Positions 8,801-18,900 of a stretch of 64,000 nt of DNA are shown in pieces; positions within the stretch are counted from its first letter, which is position 1, and each line of letters begins with the position of its first letter. Made by a program: the position numbers and the translations under genes. Origin of the DNA: Gordonia sp. SL306. Its GTDB lineage: Bacteria; Actinomycetota; Actinomycetes; Mycobacteriales; Mycobacteriaceae. The notes beneath the pieces are model-generated. The model did no database searches and was not told the DNA's origin. It was given only the letters and a program-made list of their open reading frames with translations. The stretch is taken from NCBI RefSeq assembly GCF_026625785.1, contig NZ_CP113063.1:2542001-2606000 (forward strand), given 5' to 3'.

Positions 8801-9198
8801 GCGGCGCGGTCGGTATTGAGGATCACCACGTCGCGATCGGTGACGGTGAGCGCGTCACTCGTCGCGCGGATCATCAGCGCGCGGGCGCCGGCATCCTGAC
8901 CACCCTCCGGGATCGTCGACAGCAGGAGCCCGCCATCTCGCGGCAATTGTGTGGCGAGTGAACACGGGACCGTGACGTCCATATCGATCGGGACATACGA
9001 GACGAGTGGCGCAGCGACACTGCCCACGCTGTCACCCTGCGGCCAATTCAATTCGGCGGTGGACTGATTCACCGGCAGCAGCGGGGTGAGGATGGCAGCC
9101 AGGAAGCCGAACACGCCTGCCACCACCGCGACGATCTTCGCGGTCCGGTGATCGCGGGAGCGTGGCGTCGATGGGTGCGTCACTGTCTCACTCGTCAT
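5881..9198 (-). CDS. Arabinosyltransferase, EmbB/EmbC-type (emb paralog 1)
   Basis: A 1105-residue GT-C (GT53) arabinofuranosyltransferase that extends cell-wall arabinan using decaprenylphosphoryl-arabinose. An N-terminal membrane anchor precedes a periplasmic domain, then the catalytic acidic pair Asp274-Asp275 (NTSDDGYNFTVGR) in the first catalytic loop, followed by multiple membrane helices that include LPYNNGLRPEP, and a large C-terminal carbohydrate-binding region ending RHSGLYNPAPMR. QDPFGWH and EWWQEPVRYYY are shared with paralog 4 rather than paralog 5. A Ser/Thr/Gln/Glu-rich linker at about residues 787-831 is absent from the EmbA-type copies. Its start overlaps the end of paralog 2 by 11 bp, indicating translational coupling in an embA-embB-like operon. 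Confidence 0.9.
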   Translation of the reverse strand: MTSETVTHPSTPRSRDHRTAKIVAVVAGVFGFLAAILTPLLPVNQSTAELNWPQGDSVGSVAAPLVSYVPIDMDVTVPCSLATQLPRDGGLLLSTIPEGGQDAGARALMIRATSDALTVTDRDVVILNTDRAAAQSNPDCRIRFHADGSGVSARFENAPGDGLHNFSVADQEMRPQIVGIYTDLPDSAPRDGLSAHATIDTRYVSTPSALKLAVIVIGIIMTILSLIALGILDRRDGRGHKRFLPTGWFTIRGPDVAVFLILAFWWFAGANTSDDGYNFTVGRIAGDAGYADNYFRYFGVPQDPFGWHFQVIAAMTHVSLAAPWMRLPAFLLGLLGWWLISREVIPRLGRAVRNSTPAVWSAAFVFLAIWLPYNNGLRPEPAEAVGALLTWCCVERAIATRRMLPYAIAVVVAAFTLALAPGGLMAVAALLAGIRPVIKTLVTRRKRDGLLPMLAPVLAAGTAVLYQIFYDQPLMPLIVGNKVATDVGPTLEWWQEPVRYYYLILPTADGTLARRFGVLVMILCLVVVLLRLLRRLHPNGVARAPIWRLIAVILGTMFFIAFTPTKWTHHFGVYAGIAAGLAAAAGAMMAPAILRSRRNRTFFAAAVLAVTAISFTGTNGWWFVGSYGIPWWDRPPSIAGIKLGWLILVVAVITALVGLWFHFRDDYVDDTTRTRGGDGWPSKLKFSPLPVISGLVVIFMVLSFAKGGYEQRDSWSWMKSNARAMTGNECALANDVLVEQDPNTGLLSPAPVDGRAAPNISSALAGSGNGQEDPGGFTPNGVPNRLSIDSTEEQDSATSTAQNTAQSGAGSDESAQTTESAQGGTEGGQGARGVNGSTVRLPFGLDPAKTPVLGSYGSQSGTGSLTTDWYSLPARNANAPLLTIAAAGSVQAVDGLGVQHSGQQVTVQFGRTGADGRVTPVGMMSPIDIGEVPTWRNLRYPLADAPPRADVVRVEVRDTAGAPSEWVAITPPRVTELRTLNDVVGTTDPVFIDWLPGMVFPCQQPMKVRDGVLEVPKWRIMPDAEATRKNSQTWMSGKAGGPLGITEAMLTPTLLPTYLRNNWGRDWGGLQRFTEIDPAPPAQLDLGTARHSGLYNPAPMRSSGY

Positions 9199-12100
9199 CT
9201 GATTGTGGCTCCACCCTGATCGAACCGGTGCGTGACCAGCCCCACTGTGTCGTCTGAGAAGTGTTCACCTGCGCCGTCCCCGCGTTCTCGGCAAGTGGCG
9301 TCAACCGCTCCAGAGCTCCCCATTCGCGTGCCCAGTCGTCCTTGAGATATGTCGGAACCGCCTGCGCCGAGGTGGTCGACTCCGAGATCGACAACAGTCC
9401 TCCGTCGGCGCCGGACTGCCAGGTCTTGGACTGCGAGTTGGCAAGTGGGTAGTCGGGGAGGATTCGCCATCGAGGGACCTCGGCGACGCCGTTGGTAACC
9501 CGCAGGGGTCGCTGGCACGGGAAGTGTGCACCGACGGTGAAGTCGATCAGTGTCGGGGACTGTGACCCGACGACGTCCTGGAGCGACCGCAATCGCGGCG
9601 CCCTGGGCGGGGTGATCCCGATGAACTGACTCGGTCCGAGGTTGTTGTCGAGCAACGACAGCCGCATCACGGTGGCAGCGCGCGGAGCCGCACTCATCGG
9701 CACCCGGAGGTTGCGCCATGGCCGGTTGGTGATGACCGGCCCTGGATCGATCGGCAGCACGTCGGGCCCGATCTGGCTGAACGATCCATCGGCGCCAGGA
9801 CGTCCGAACTGGACGACGAGCTTCTGGCCGAAGTTGCGGACACCGAAGGTGTCGATCGTGGAGACGGCGCCGGCCGCACTGAACACCAGCAGCGGTGACG
9901 CGGCGCGCGCGGTCGGCAGTTGGTACCAGCCGGTAGTCAGGTGCGCCTCGCCCGGGTAGCCGTAGCTGCCCAGGACCGGGGTCGTGGACGGGTCGAGCCC
10001 GTAGGGCAGTGCGACCGTCGACCCGTTGACGGTGCGGGGTCCGGTGCCACCGGTGGTGCCGGCGCCGAGCCCACCCGTGATGACGAAGGGTTTGGCGACA
10101 CTTGCCGACACATTCATCTGGCCTGGCCGCTGATTGCCGGGGTCGGGTGTGAGGTCGTCGGGGACACCGTCCGGGGTGAATCCGACGGGATCGGTCCCGC
10201 CCAGTGCTGCGGACACCGACTCATCGCCTGCGGGGGCCAGCATCCCGGTGTTCGGGTCCGACTCGACGAGCACCTCGTCGGCCATGCCGCAGCTGTTGCC
10301 GCGCAGAGCGTTCACGTTCTCGGAGAACACGGTGTCGGCGGGATAGCGGGTCACGGCCGCCTTCGCGAACACCAGCAGCTCGGCCACCACCATCAGACCG
10401 GCGATGACCGCGATCGGCGACGACGCCAGGAAGAGTCGCCGACGATCGGCCTTGCTCTCGCCCGCACCGTCGCCGGCATGGGCCAGACCCTTGTTCTCGA
10501 CGTAATCGAGTCGCAGGTGCTGCCAGACGGCGAGTACCGCGGTGATCACGGCCAGGACGAGGAACAGCGTGGACACCGGTCGTCCGGCCAGCACCGGCGC
10601 ACGGTCGAACCAGGAGATCCCGTATTCGTAGGCGAACGGCCAGGCGTTGTAACCGGCCATGGCAGCGGCGAGCGCGAAGAACAGCCCGGACACGAACACC
10701 GTCAGGTTCCGTGCCGACCGGGCCGCCGATTGGGCCACCGCGAGGGTGGCGGTCGCGGCGATCGCGGCGGCGAGCCCGGCGAAGATGCCGAACTGGATGG
10801 TCCATTTGGTCGGCGTGAAGGCCAGTAGCAGCATCGTGACGCCGATCGAGCCGATGAGTCGCCAGGTCGGTCCCGGGTCGACCGCACGGATCTTGTTGCG
10901 GCGCAGCATCACCGCGACGGTGACGATGAGTCCGGCCAGCAGGAGCAGCACCGGCACCCGACGCGTCAGAGCGCCGTCGTCGGTGGTGACCGAGATGAAG
11001 TAGTAGCGCAGGAACTCCTGATGCCAGCTGATCACCGGTCCGACCTGATACCGGACCTTCATCGCCTCGAGGACGGTGGCCAGCGTCTGGTCGCGGAACA
11101 CCACGATCAGCACCAGCAGGCCGGCCGCGGTCATCGGAGCGATGAGTGCGAGCGTGCCCGACTCGCGCCGGCGGTCGAGCAGGATGTGCAGCAGCGGCCG
11201 CGCCGACACCAGCAGGATCGCCACCGCGATGACACCCTGTGGGGCGAGCGCGAGGGTGAAGCCCGCCGCGATCGCACCGAGGGCCGCGGGGAGCAGGCGG
11301 CGGGTGGCGATGGCCTGCTCGGCGGCCCACCAGGTGAGCAGCGAACCGAGCACGATGATCGGTTCGCTCCGCAGGCCGCTGTTGAACGGCAGCCAGAACG
11401 CGATGAACACCAGCGCCGCGGCCCACACGGCCCAGCCGCTGCGGCGGACGCCCGCACCCAGCCGCGGCAGCAGCACCCGACTGAGGACGAACCAGGAGAC
11501 GAGGCCTGCGGCCAGCGACGGCAGGTGCATCCACAGGATCGTGGGCGAGATCGACGACCAGTGGGCCAGGAAGCTGTAGTACCAGTCGAACGGCGCCTCG
11601 GGTATGCCGTACCAGCGGTAGTAGTTGGCCAGATAGCCGGAGGCGTCGGCCGTCCTGCCCATGTTCAGGATGTAGCCGTCGTCGGCGGTCCCGGCCCCGA
11701 GGAGCGCCCAGATCAGCAGGACGACGGTGACCGCGACATCGGAGGTGCGCGGGATCAGACTGCGCCACCAGGACCCGAGACGGTTCGGCCTGGTCCCGCC
11801 GTCGGCGCGCCTGCCGATTCGCCGGTGGTGGCCGTGTGCCCGGTCGAGGAGGTACAGCGCCACCAGTGCGACGAGGACGGCGATCACCGCCAGCACCATC
11901 ACGATGAGCTTGAGCACCGTGGGCGAGCTGACATAGCGGTTGTCGATCTGGACGTGCACCCGCAGGCCCGCGCTCGCGGCCGACTGCACCTGCCCGGTGT
12001 CCAGGTCGGTGAAGATGCCGTCGACCTGGGGGCGCTTGTCCGGCGGCAGGACGGTCGACTCGCCAAGGCCGACGAACTGTGCGCCGGGCCCGGTCGGCGC

Positions 12101-12556
12101 CGACCAGATGTGCAGCTCCGAACACCCGGCCAGTTGATCGCGCGGTGCGCTCGCCGCCACGGTGTTGCGGAAACTGACCGTCACCGTGTCCCGGGTCGCG
12201 GTGACGTAGAGCGCCGACGACCTGCTCTTGGGTGCGTCGGTCGGCATCGTCGCGAACACCAGGCCGCCCTCGGCCGGCAATCCGGACAACACGCCGCACG
12301 GGATCCGCGCGTCGAGAGCCTGGGGTGTCTGGGCGATCAACGGCGCGACGACATCGGCCGATTGCGCCGACAGACTCTGTCCGGACGGCCAGTCGAACGC
12401 GGCATCGGTGGCCTTGACCGGCAGAAATGGCGTGATGGCGCACAGGGCGATGCCGATGATGCCTGCCACGATGGCGACCGTGCGGGCGGTGCCCACAGAC
12501 ACCCTGGATGTCGGCGGCGCGGCGTCGGACGCAGCGGTCGAGGCTGTCACAGGCAC
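9188..12556 (-). CDS. Arabinosyltransferase, EmbA-type (emb paralog 2)
   Basis: A 1122-residue GT-C arabinosyltransferase. The catalytic pair is Asp292-Asp293 (GTADDGYILNMGR), followed by APFDWYYSFL. EmbA-like features are RDQTLATVLEAMKVRYQVGP, the WHQEFLRYYF stretch and the C-terminal WGWSRTGSIRVEP. The usual PFNNGLRPEP membrane-loop motif reads PFNSGLRSEP. In mycobacteria EmbA and EmbB act together in making the branched hexa-arabinofuranoside ends of arabinogalactan. The GTG start at 12556 is preceded at 12570-12565 by TAACAT, giving a probable leaderless transcript. First gene of the minus-strand emb operon; paralog 1 follows with an 11-bp overlap. Its closest relative in the window is the divergent paralog 3. 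Confidence 0.9.
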   Translation of the reverse strand: MPVTASTAASDAAPPTSRVSVGTARTVAIVAGIIGIALCAITPFLPVKATDAAFDWPSGQSLSAQSADVVAPLIAQTPQALDARIPCGVLSGLPAEGGLVFATMPTDAPKSRSSALYVTATRDTVTVSFRNTVAASAPRDQLAGCSELHIWSAPTGPGAQFVGLGESTVLPPDKRPQVDGIFTDLDTGQVQSAASAGLRVHVQIDNRYVSSPTVLKLIVMVLAVIAVLVALVALYLLDRAHGHHRRIGRRADGGTRPNRLGSWWRSLIPRTSDVAVTVVLLIWALLGAGTADDGYILNMGRTADASGYLANYYRWYGIPEAPFDWYYSFLAHWSSISPTILWMHLPSLAAGLVSWFVLSRVLLPRLGAGVRRSGWAVWAAALVFIAFWLPFNSGLRSEPIIVLGSLLTWWAAEQAIATRRLLPAALGAIAAGFTLALAPQGVIAVAILLVSARPLLHILLDRRRESGTLALIAPMTAAGLLVLIVVFRDQTLATVLEAMKVRYQVGPVISWHQEFLRYYFISVTTDDGALTRRVPVLLLLAGLIVTVAVMLRRNKIRAVDPGPTWRLIGSIGVTMLLLAFTPTKWTIQFGIFAGLAAAIAATATLAVAQSAARSARNLTVFVSGLFFALAAAMAGYNAWPFAYEYGISWFDRAPVLAGRPVSTLFLVLAVITAVLAVWQHLRLDYVENKGLAHAGDGAGESKADRRRLFLASSPIAVIAGLMVVAELLVFAKAAVTRYPADTVFSENVNALRGNSCGMADEVLVESDPNTGMLAPAGDESVSAALGGTDPVGFTPDGVPDDLTPDPGNQRPGQMNVSASVAKPFVITGGLGAGTTGGTGPRTVNGSTVALPYGLDPSTTPVLGSYGYPGEAHLTTGWYQLPTARAASPLLVFSAAGAVSTIDTFGVRNFGQKLVVQFGRPGADGSFSQIGPDVLPIDPGPVITNRPWRNLRVPMSAAPRAATVMRLSLLDNNLGPSQFIGITPPRAPRLRSLQDVVGSQSPTLIDFTVGAHFPCQRPLRVTNGVAEVPRWRILPDYPLANSQSKTWQSGADGGLLSISESTTSAQAVPTYLKDDWAREWGALERLTPLAENAGTAQVNTSQTTQWGWSRTGSIRVEPQSDDE

Positions 12557-12650
12557 GATGTCTGATGTTATGGGACTTCCCTGAGAGGACCTAGTCAGAC
12601 CCGGACTGCGCTACAACAGGTTTTTTCCCGTGAACTAGGGTCACCGTCTG
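12557..12650. promoter_or_regulatory. Divergent promoter region between the two emb operons
   Basis: These 94 bp separate the starts of emb paralogs 2 and 3 and are the symmetry centre of the mirrored embAB operons. A minus-strand -10-like TAACAT (12570-12565) lies 8 bp from the GTG at 12556, and a plus-strand TAGGGT (12636-12641) lies 9 bp from the ATG at 12651. Both suggest leaderless or nearly leaderless mRNAs. No dyad resembling a known EmbR site could be assigned. Confidence 0.55.
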
Positions 12651-15600
12651 ATGACTGCCTCTTCCCGACGAGCGCCCACACGTGTCTGGGCCGCGATCGC
12701 CATCGTGTCCGGACTGGTCGCGATCGTCGCTGCCGTGCTGGCGCCATTGCTGCCGGTCAGCCAGCACACCGCGTCCATCGACTGGCCCCAGGAGACCACC
12801 GGGACCAGCGCGTCGGTGACCGCGCCGCTGGTCGCCCAGACGGCCGCAGACCTCGACGTCACCGTCGGGTGCCGCGCCCTGGCGCAGACCCCGGCCGACA
12901 AGACGACCGTCGTGGTCTCCACCATGCCGTCTGCGGGGCGCGACGCGTCCAACAAGGCGCTGTTCGTGACTGCGGACGGCCAGGCGGTCTCGGTGTCGAT
13001 GCGCGGTCAGGAACTGGCCCGTGCCGATCGGGCCGACCTGGCCCGCTGCGACCGGCTGACCGTGCGCGCATCGTCGTCGGCGGTCGAAGCACATTTCGTC
13101 GGGCTCGGCCCGGCCGTCGCGGGTGACCCGGGCGACCGCCCACAGGTGTCGGGGGTCTTCACCGGACTCGAACCGTCCGCCGTGCGCCAGGCCGCCGATC
13201 AGGGCCCGTCCGCAGACCGACTGGCAGTCCATGTGGACATCGACAATCGCTTCGACACCGGTCCGTCGGTGCTCAAGCTCATCGTGATGATCGTCGGGTT
13301 GATCGCCGCGGCCACGGCCTTCATCGCGATCGCGATCCTCGACGTCCGAAACGGATATCACCGCCGGATCGGACGCCTCGACCTACGTCGGCTGCTGGCG
13401 CCGCGGGCCGCGGACATCGCGGTGACCGCAGCACTCGTCGTGTGGCATTTCCTGGGCGCCGGATCGTCCGACGACGGCTACATCCTGAACATGGGCCGCA
13501 ACGCGCACGACGCCGGTTACCTGGCGAACTACTACCGCTTCTTCGGGATCCCGGAGGCGCCGTTCGACTGGTACTACAGCTTCCTCTCGCACTGGTCGAC
13601 CGTCTCGACGGCCGGTGTCTGGATGCGATTGCCCGCCCTGGTGGCGGGGTTGGTCAGCTGGTTCGTGCTGAGCCGGGTCCTGCTGCCACGGCTGGGTGGT
13701 GCGGTCCGACGTTCCCAGTGGGCGATGTTCACCGCCGCTGCGGTGTTCGTGGCCTTCTGGATGCCGCTGTGCAGTGGGCTGCGCAGCGAGGGCATCATCG
13801 TGCTCGGATCGTTGCTCACGTGGTGGGGGGTCGAACAGGCCGTCGCGACCCGCCGGATGCTGCCGGCGGCGGGCGCCGCGCTGGCCGCCGGCCTCACCCT
13901 GGCGGTGGCCCCGCACGGCGTCATCGCGCTCGCCATGCTCATCGCGGGTTCGCGACCGATGTTGCGCACCATCCGGACCCGCCGCCGCGAGAACGGCATG
14001 CTCCCGTTGCTGGCGCCGGTCGCCGGGGCGTTTGCGGTGGTGGTCATCGTCGTCTTCCGCGACCAGACGCTCGCCAACGTCGCCGAGGCGATCCGCCTTC
14101 GCTACACCGTTGGCCCGACGTTGGCCTGGTATCAGGAACTCCTGCGCTTCTACTATCTCTCCCTGACCACCCAGGACGGGTCGCTGGTGCGCCGCGTGCC
14201 GCTGCTCCTGCTGGTTGCCGCGCTGTTCGTGACGCTGGCGGTGATGTTGCGGCGCAAACACATCCGCGGTGTCGACCCGGGTCCGGTGTGGCGACTCGTC
14301 GGCTCGATCCTGCTGACGGTGCTGCTGCTGTCGTTCACGCCGACCAAGTGGACCATCCAGTTCGGGATCTATGCGGGTGTCGGTGCGGCGATGGCCGCGG
14401 TGGCGACGGTCGCCGTCGCACAATCGGCACGACGTTCGCCGCGCAATCTGTGGATGTACATCGCGGTGCTGCTGTTCGCCTCTGCGGTCGCCGTCGCAGG
14501 TGAGAACGCGTGGGGCTGGGGCTACGATTTCGGCATCTCGTGGTTCGACAAGGCGCCGGTGGTGGCGGGGACGCCGCTGTCGTCGGTGTTCTTGGTGCTC
14601 ACCGTCCTGGCACTTGCGGTGGCGACCTGGTACCACCTGCGGATCGACGTCGACGCGGACCGCGGAAAGGTTCGCGGTGACCGGACTCGCCTGTCGCGCA
14701 TGCAGATCGCTGTGGCATCGGCACCCATGCTGGTGATCGCCACGCTCGTGGTGGTCGGCGAGATGGGGTTGTTCGCCAAGGCCGCCGTGGACCGCTCGGA
14801 CACGTACACCACGTTCCACGCGAATACCCGTGCGCTCGCGGGTGATCCCTGCGGGATGGCCGATCAGGTGCTGCTGGAACAGAACCCGAATCGTGGCGCA
14901 CTGTCGCCGATCGGTACCCGCGACATCTCCCGGGCGCTCGCGGGCGAATCCTCCGGCTTCACCCCGGACGGCGTCGCGGGCGACCTGCTTCCCGACCCGA
15001 CGTCGCTGGGCGCAGGCACCATCAACACGTCCGGCGACCTGTCGCGTCCGTTCGTCGTCACCGGCGGACCGCCCGGCACCACCGGTGGTTCCGGGCCGAA
15101 GACGATCAACGGCTCGTCGGCGGCGCTGCCGTTCGGCCTCGACCCGAAGACCACACCGGTCCTGGGCAGCTACGGACACGACAACGGCACCGCCGAACTG
15201 ACTTCCGGCTGGTATCGGCTGCCGGCTCGCGACGCGTCGCCGCTGCTGGTGATCACCGCGGCCGGGCCGGTCTTCTCGGTCGACCAGGACGGCGTGCCGC
15301 AGGCCGGCCGGTCGCTGCAGGTGCAGTTCGGCAAGACCGACGGCGCGAGCGACTTCCAGCAGGTGGGAAAGGCATACACGCCCATCGATCCGGGTCCCGG
15401 CCGACCGAATCGACCGTGGCGGAACCTGCGTATCCCGATGACGGCGGTTCCCGCCGGCGCAACGGCCATGCGGATCGTAGCGGTGGACGACAACGTCAGC
15501 CCTGACCAGTGGTTGGCGTTCACGCCGCCGAGGGCACCGGAACTGCACACCCTGCAGGACGTCGTCGGATCCCGGACCCCGGTACTGCTGGATCTGTCGG

Positions 15601-15941
15601 TCGGTAGCCAATTCCCTTGCCAGCACCCGATGAGTACGCGAAACGGTGTGAGCGAAGTGCCGAAATGGCGCATCGTCCCGGACCAGACGACCACCAATTC
15701 CAAGTCGAAGACGTGGCAGGCATCGGTCAACGGTGGCATCCTCGGCACGCCGGATGCATTGACGAGTGCGACGACGGTTGCCACCTACCTCGACAACGAC
15801 TGGTATCGCGATTGGGGTGGGCTGCAACGGTTGTCGCCACTGGTGCCGGATGCAACGCCCGCGCGGGTGAACACCGGGACCACGACAGCCTGGGGTTGGA
15901 CGCGACCGGGATCGATCAGGGTGGTGCCGCAGAATGACTGA
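12651..15941 (+). CDS. Arabinosyltransferase, EmbA-type (emb paralog 3)
   Basis: A 1096-residue GT-C arabinosyltransferase with catalytic Asp274-Asp275 (GSSDDGYILNMGR) and then APFDWYYSFLSHW. It carries the EmbA-type strings RDQTLANVAEAIRLRYTVGP and WYQELLRFYYL and the C-terminal WGWTRPGSIRVVP, all closest to paralog 2. The conserved PFNNGLRPEP loop is strongly altered to PLCSGLRSEG, which may change substrate handling or reflect relaxed constraint. The large periplasmic C-terminal domain is intact, and there is no low-complexity linker. First gene of the plus-strand emb operon: its stop overlaps the start of paralog 4 by 8 bp, so the two are translationally coupled. Confidence 0.9.
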   Translation: MTASSRRAPTRVWAAIAIVSGLVAIVAAVLAPLLPVSQHTASIDWPQETTGTSASVTAPLVAQTAADLDVTVGCRALAQTPADKTTVVVSTMPSAGRDASNKALFVTADGQAVSVSMRGQELARADRADLARCDRLTVRASSSAVEAHFVGLGPAVAGDPGDRPQVSGVFTGLEPSAVRQAADQGPSADRLAVHVDIDNRFDTGPSVLKLIVMIVGLIAAATAFIAIAILDVRNGYHRRIGRLDLRRLLAPRAADIAVTAALVVWHFLGAGSSDDGYILNMGRNAHDAGYLANYYRFFGIPEAPFDWYYSFLSHWSTVSTAGVWMRLPALVAGLVSWFVLSRVLLPRLGGAVRRSQWAMFTAAAVFVAFWMPLCSGLRSEGIIVLGSLLTWWGVEQAVATRRMLPAAGAALAAGLTLAVAPHGVIALAMLIAGSRPMLRTIRTRRRENGMLPLLAPVAGAFAVVVIVVFRDQTLANVAEAIRLRYTVGPTLAWYQELLRFYYLSLTTQDGSLVRRVPLLLLVAALFVTLAVMLRRKHIRGVDPGPVWRLVGSILLTVLLLSFTPTKWTIQFGIYAGVGAAMAAVATVAVAQSARRSPRNLWMYIAVLLFASAVAVAGENAWGWGYDFGISWFDKAPVVAGTPLSSVFLVLTVLALAVATWYHLRIDVDADRGKVRGDRTRLSRMQIAVASAPMLVIATLVVVGEMGLFAKAAVDRSDTYTTFHANTRALAGDPCGMADQVLLEQNPNRGALSPIGTRDISRALAGESSGFTPDGVAGDLLPDPTSLGAGTINTSGDLSRPFVVTGGPPGTTGGSGPKTINGSSAALPFGLDPKTTPVLGSYGHDNGTAELTSGWYRLPARDASPLLVITAAGPVFSVDQDGVPQAGRSLQVQFGKTDGASDFQQVGKAYTPIDPGPGRPNRPWRNLRIPMTAVPAGATAMRIVAVDDNVSPDQWLAFTPPRAPELHTLQDVVGSRTPVLLDLSVGSQFPCQHPMSTRNGVSEVPKWRIVPDQTTTNSKSKTWQASVNGGILGTPDALTSATTVATYLDNDWYRDWGGLQRLSPLVPDATPARVNTGTTTAWGWTRPGSIRVVPQND

Positions 15942-18900
15942 GCCGACGTCACAGGAGAAGACAGCACGGCCGATGCGCTTCGCGCCGGACAGCAGGACCA
16001 TCAGGATCGCGAAGATCGTCGCGATCGTGGCGGGTGCGCTCGGGGTGCTGCTCGCGATCGCTGCGCCGTTCCTGCCGGTGACCTACACCAAGACCGAACT
16101 GCAGTGGCCGCAGCCGAGCAAACCTGTCGTGGAGAATGTCGCGGCACCCAACGTGTCGTATGCGCCGGTGTCCATGGACATCTCGGTGCCGTGCCGGCTC
16201 GCGGCCGACCTGCCCCCGTCGGGCGGGGTGCTGCTGTCGACGGTGCCCGAGAACGGCGCGGAGGCCGGCACCGTCGGCCTGTTCGTCCGCGCCACCCACG
16301 ACCGACTGTTGGTGACCCAGCGAAACGCGGTGTTGCTGAACGTACCTCGCGCCGATGCGCAACAGAATGCGCAATGTCGGGTGGTCATCCACGCCGACAC
16401 CTCCGGTAGCCGCGGCGAGGTCGAGGGTGTCGACCCGGATGCCGGGACCCAGAGTTTCCGCCTCGACGACCCGAACGCGCGCCCGCAGATCATCGGTGTC
16501 TACACCGATCTTCCGAATGACGTCTCCACAGAGGGGCTCTCGTACCGGTCGGCGATCGACACGCGATTCATCTCGAGTCCGACGACCCTCAAGGGTGCGC
16601 TCCTGATCCTCGGCGTGATCTCCACGATCGTCTCGATGATCGCGCTGGCCGTGCTCGACGCACGCGATGGACGGCGGCTGCGGCGCATGGTCCGCGCGGG
16701 CAGAGATCGCTGGTGGCGGATCAAGCCGCTCGATGTGGTGGTCACGGGTGTGCTGGTGGTGTGGCTGTTCGTGGGTGGCAACACCGCCGACGACGGCTAT
16801 CAGGTCACCGTGGGACGCGTCGCGCCCGGTGCGGGCTATCTCGACAACTACTACCGCTATTTCGGTGCGCCGCAGGACCCGTTCGGCTGGCACTATCGCT
16901 ATCTCGCGCTGTGGATGCAGGTGAGTACGGCCACCCCGTGGCTACGCGTGCTACCGCTGCTGTTCGCGCTGGCTGGGTGGTTCCTGATCAGTCGCGCGGC
17001 GCTGCCTCGTCTCGGTCGAGCGGTGCGGTCGTCGAACGCGGCCCGATGGACGGCGGCACTCGGCTTCCTGGTTGTATGGCTCGCGTTCAACAACGGCTTG
17101 CGCGTGGAGCCGGCGCTCAGTGTCGGAATCCTGCTCACCTGGGTGTTGGTCGAGCGCTCGATCGCCACCGGACGGTTCTTCCCGCTGACTCTTGCCGTGC
17201 TGGCCGCGGCCTTCACGCTGACGATTCATCCGGCCGGCGCAATCGCCGTCCTGCCGTTGCTGGCCGCCGTGCGTCCGTTGCTGAGGCGCCTGCGCCGTCG
17301 CCGTGTGCGGGATGGCCTGCTGCCCCTGCTCATGCCGGTTCTCGCAGCAGGCTTGGCGGTGTTGTTCGAGATCTTCGCCGACCAGTCGCTGGCCGCCATT
17401 CGCGAGGGCATCAAGGTGCAGGGCATCGTCGGACCCACCAACGAATGGTGGACCGAGGCGATGCGGTATTACATCCTGCTGAACCCGACTCCGGACGGCT
17501 CCATCGCACGGCGGGTCGGTATCTTCGTCACCATTCTGTCGGTGGGCATCATCGTCCTCACCCTGCTGAGCAAGCGTCGGGTGTCGGGCGTGCCGAGCGC
17601 TCCGCTGTGGCGGCTCATCGCGGTCACGTCGGGTGCGGTCGCGATACTCGCGTTCGTCCCGACCAAGGCCACCCACCAGATGGGTGCCTTCGCGTGTCTC
17701 ACAGGCGTTCTCGCTGCCGCGGCGACGGTGTTCCTGCAACCGTCGGTGATGCGCCGCCGGTGCAACCGCACATTCATCGCCGCAGCCGCTGCGTATGCAC
17801 TCGCAGTGGCGTTCGCCGGGCGCAACCAGTGGTGGTACGTCGGCAGTTACGGCATCCCGTGGGCCGACGACACCCCGAATGTCGCCGGCGTGGGGCTGTT
17901 CGTCCCCATCCTGGTGGTGGCTGTGCTGCTGACCTTGTACGGCGTCTGGCAGTACTACCGAGACGATCAGCTTGCGCAGCGGGGTGAATCGGTTGCCGAA
18001 CAAGCAGATTCGGGACGCAGCATCATCCAGCGAATGCCGACCTACTCGTTGGCGATCATCTCCACCGTGATCCTGTTGTTCAACTTCGTGTCGTTCGCCA
18101 AGGCGGCTCGGACGCAGCAGGATTCGTGGTCGTGGACCAGTTCCAACATCGATGCCCTGCGGGGCAACCCCTGCGCTCTGGCAGATGCGGTCATGGTGGA
18201 GGCCGACCCCAACACGGGTCTGCTGAACCCGGCCGATGTTGCCGGACAGAACAATCCGTCGGCCGGTGCGGCATTGGCCGGCCGGGGTATGACGGGCTTC
18301 GACCCCGACGGAGTGTCGACGGATCTGGAAAGCGACGCCGACTCCGGCGGGAGCTCGTCGGACGCGGATGCGGACAAGAGTTCGACGGAACTGGACCGTT
18401 CGCAATCGGATCCGACGTCGGCGCAGGAAGAACCGAGTGGCTCGGCGGGTGCCGCCGACACCGGCGGTGGCACCACTGCCACCCAGGGCGTGAACGGGTC
18501 GTCGGTGCGGTTGCCGTTCGGCCTCGACCAGCGTCGGGTCCCCGTCCTCGGCAGCTACGGGTCGCCATCCGGCCGAGGGCATCTGACGTCGGACTGGTAT
18601 CAGCTCCCGGCACGCAGCGACGACGCGCCGCTGCTCACGATGTCGGTTGCGGGCAAGGTGGAGTACGTCGATCACCTCGCCGTCACCCATCCCGGCCAGA
18701 AGCTGAGGCTCGAGTTCGGGCGCGTGGAGCCGGACGGCCATGTCACCACGGTGGCGTCGGTGGTGCCGCTGGGCATCGACACCGACCCCGAGTGGCGCAA
18801 CATGCGTGTGCCACTCGATCAGGTGCCACCGCGGGCCACGGTCACGCGGATCGTCGCCGACGACACCTCGACGGATTCCCAGCAGTGGCTGGCGATGACC

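Noticed and set aside
12557..12650. EmbR-type regulatory site between the emb operons
   Set aside because: No convincing conserved dyad could be identified by eye, and no embR gene is in the window.
13383..16001. Very long open frame (872 codons) on the minus strand
   Set aside because: It is antisense to emb paralog 3, has the Arg/Gly/His-rich composition of a GC-rich shadow frame and no family motif.
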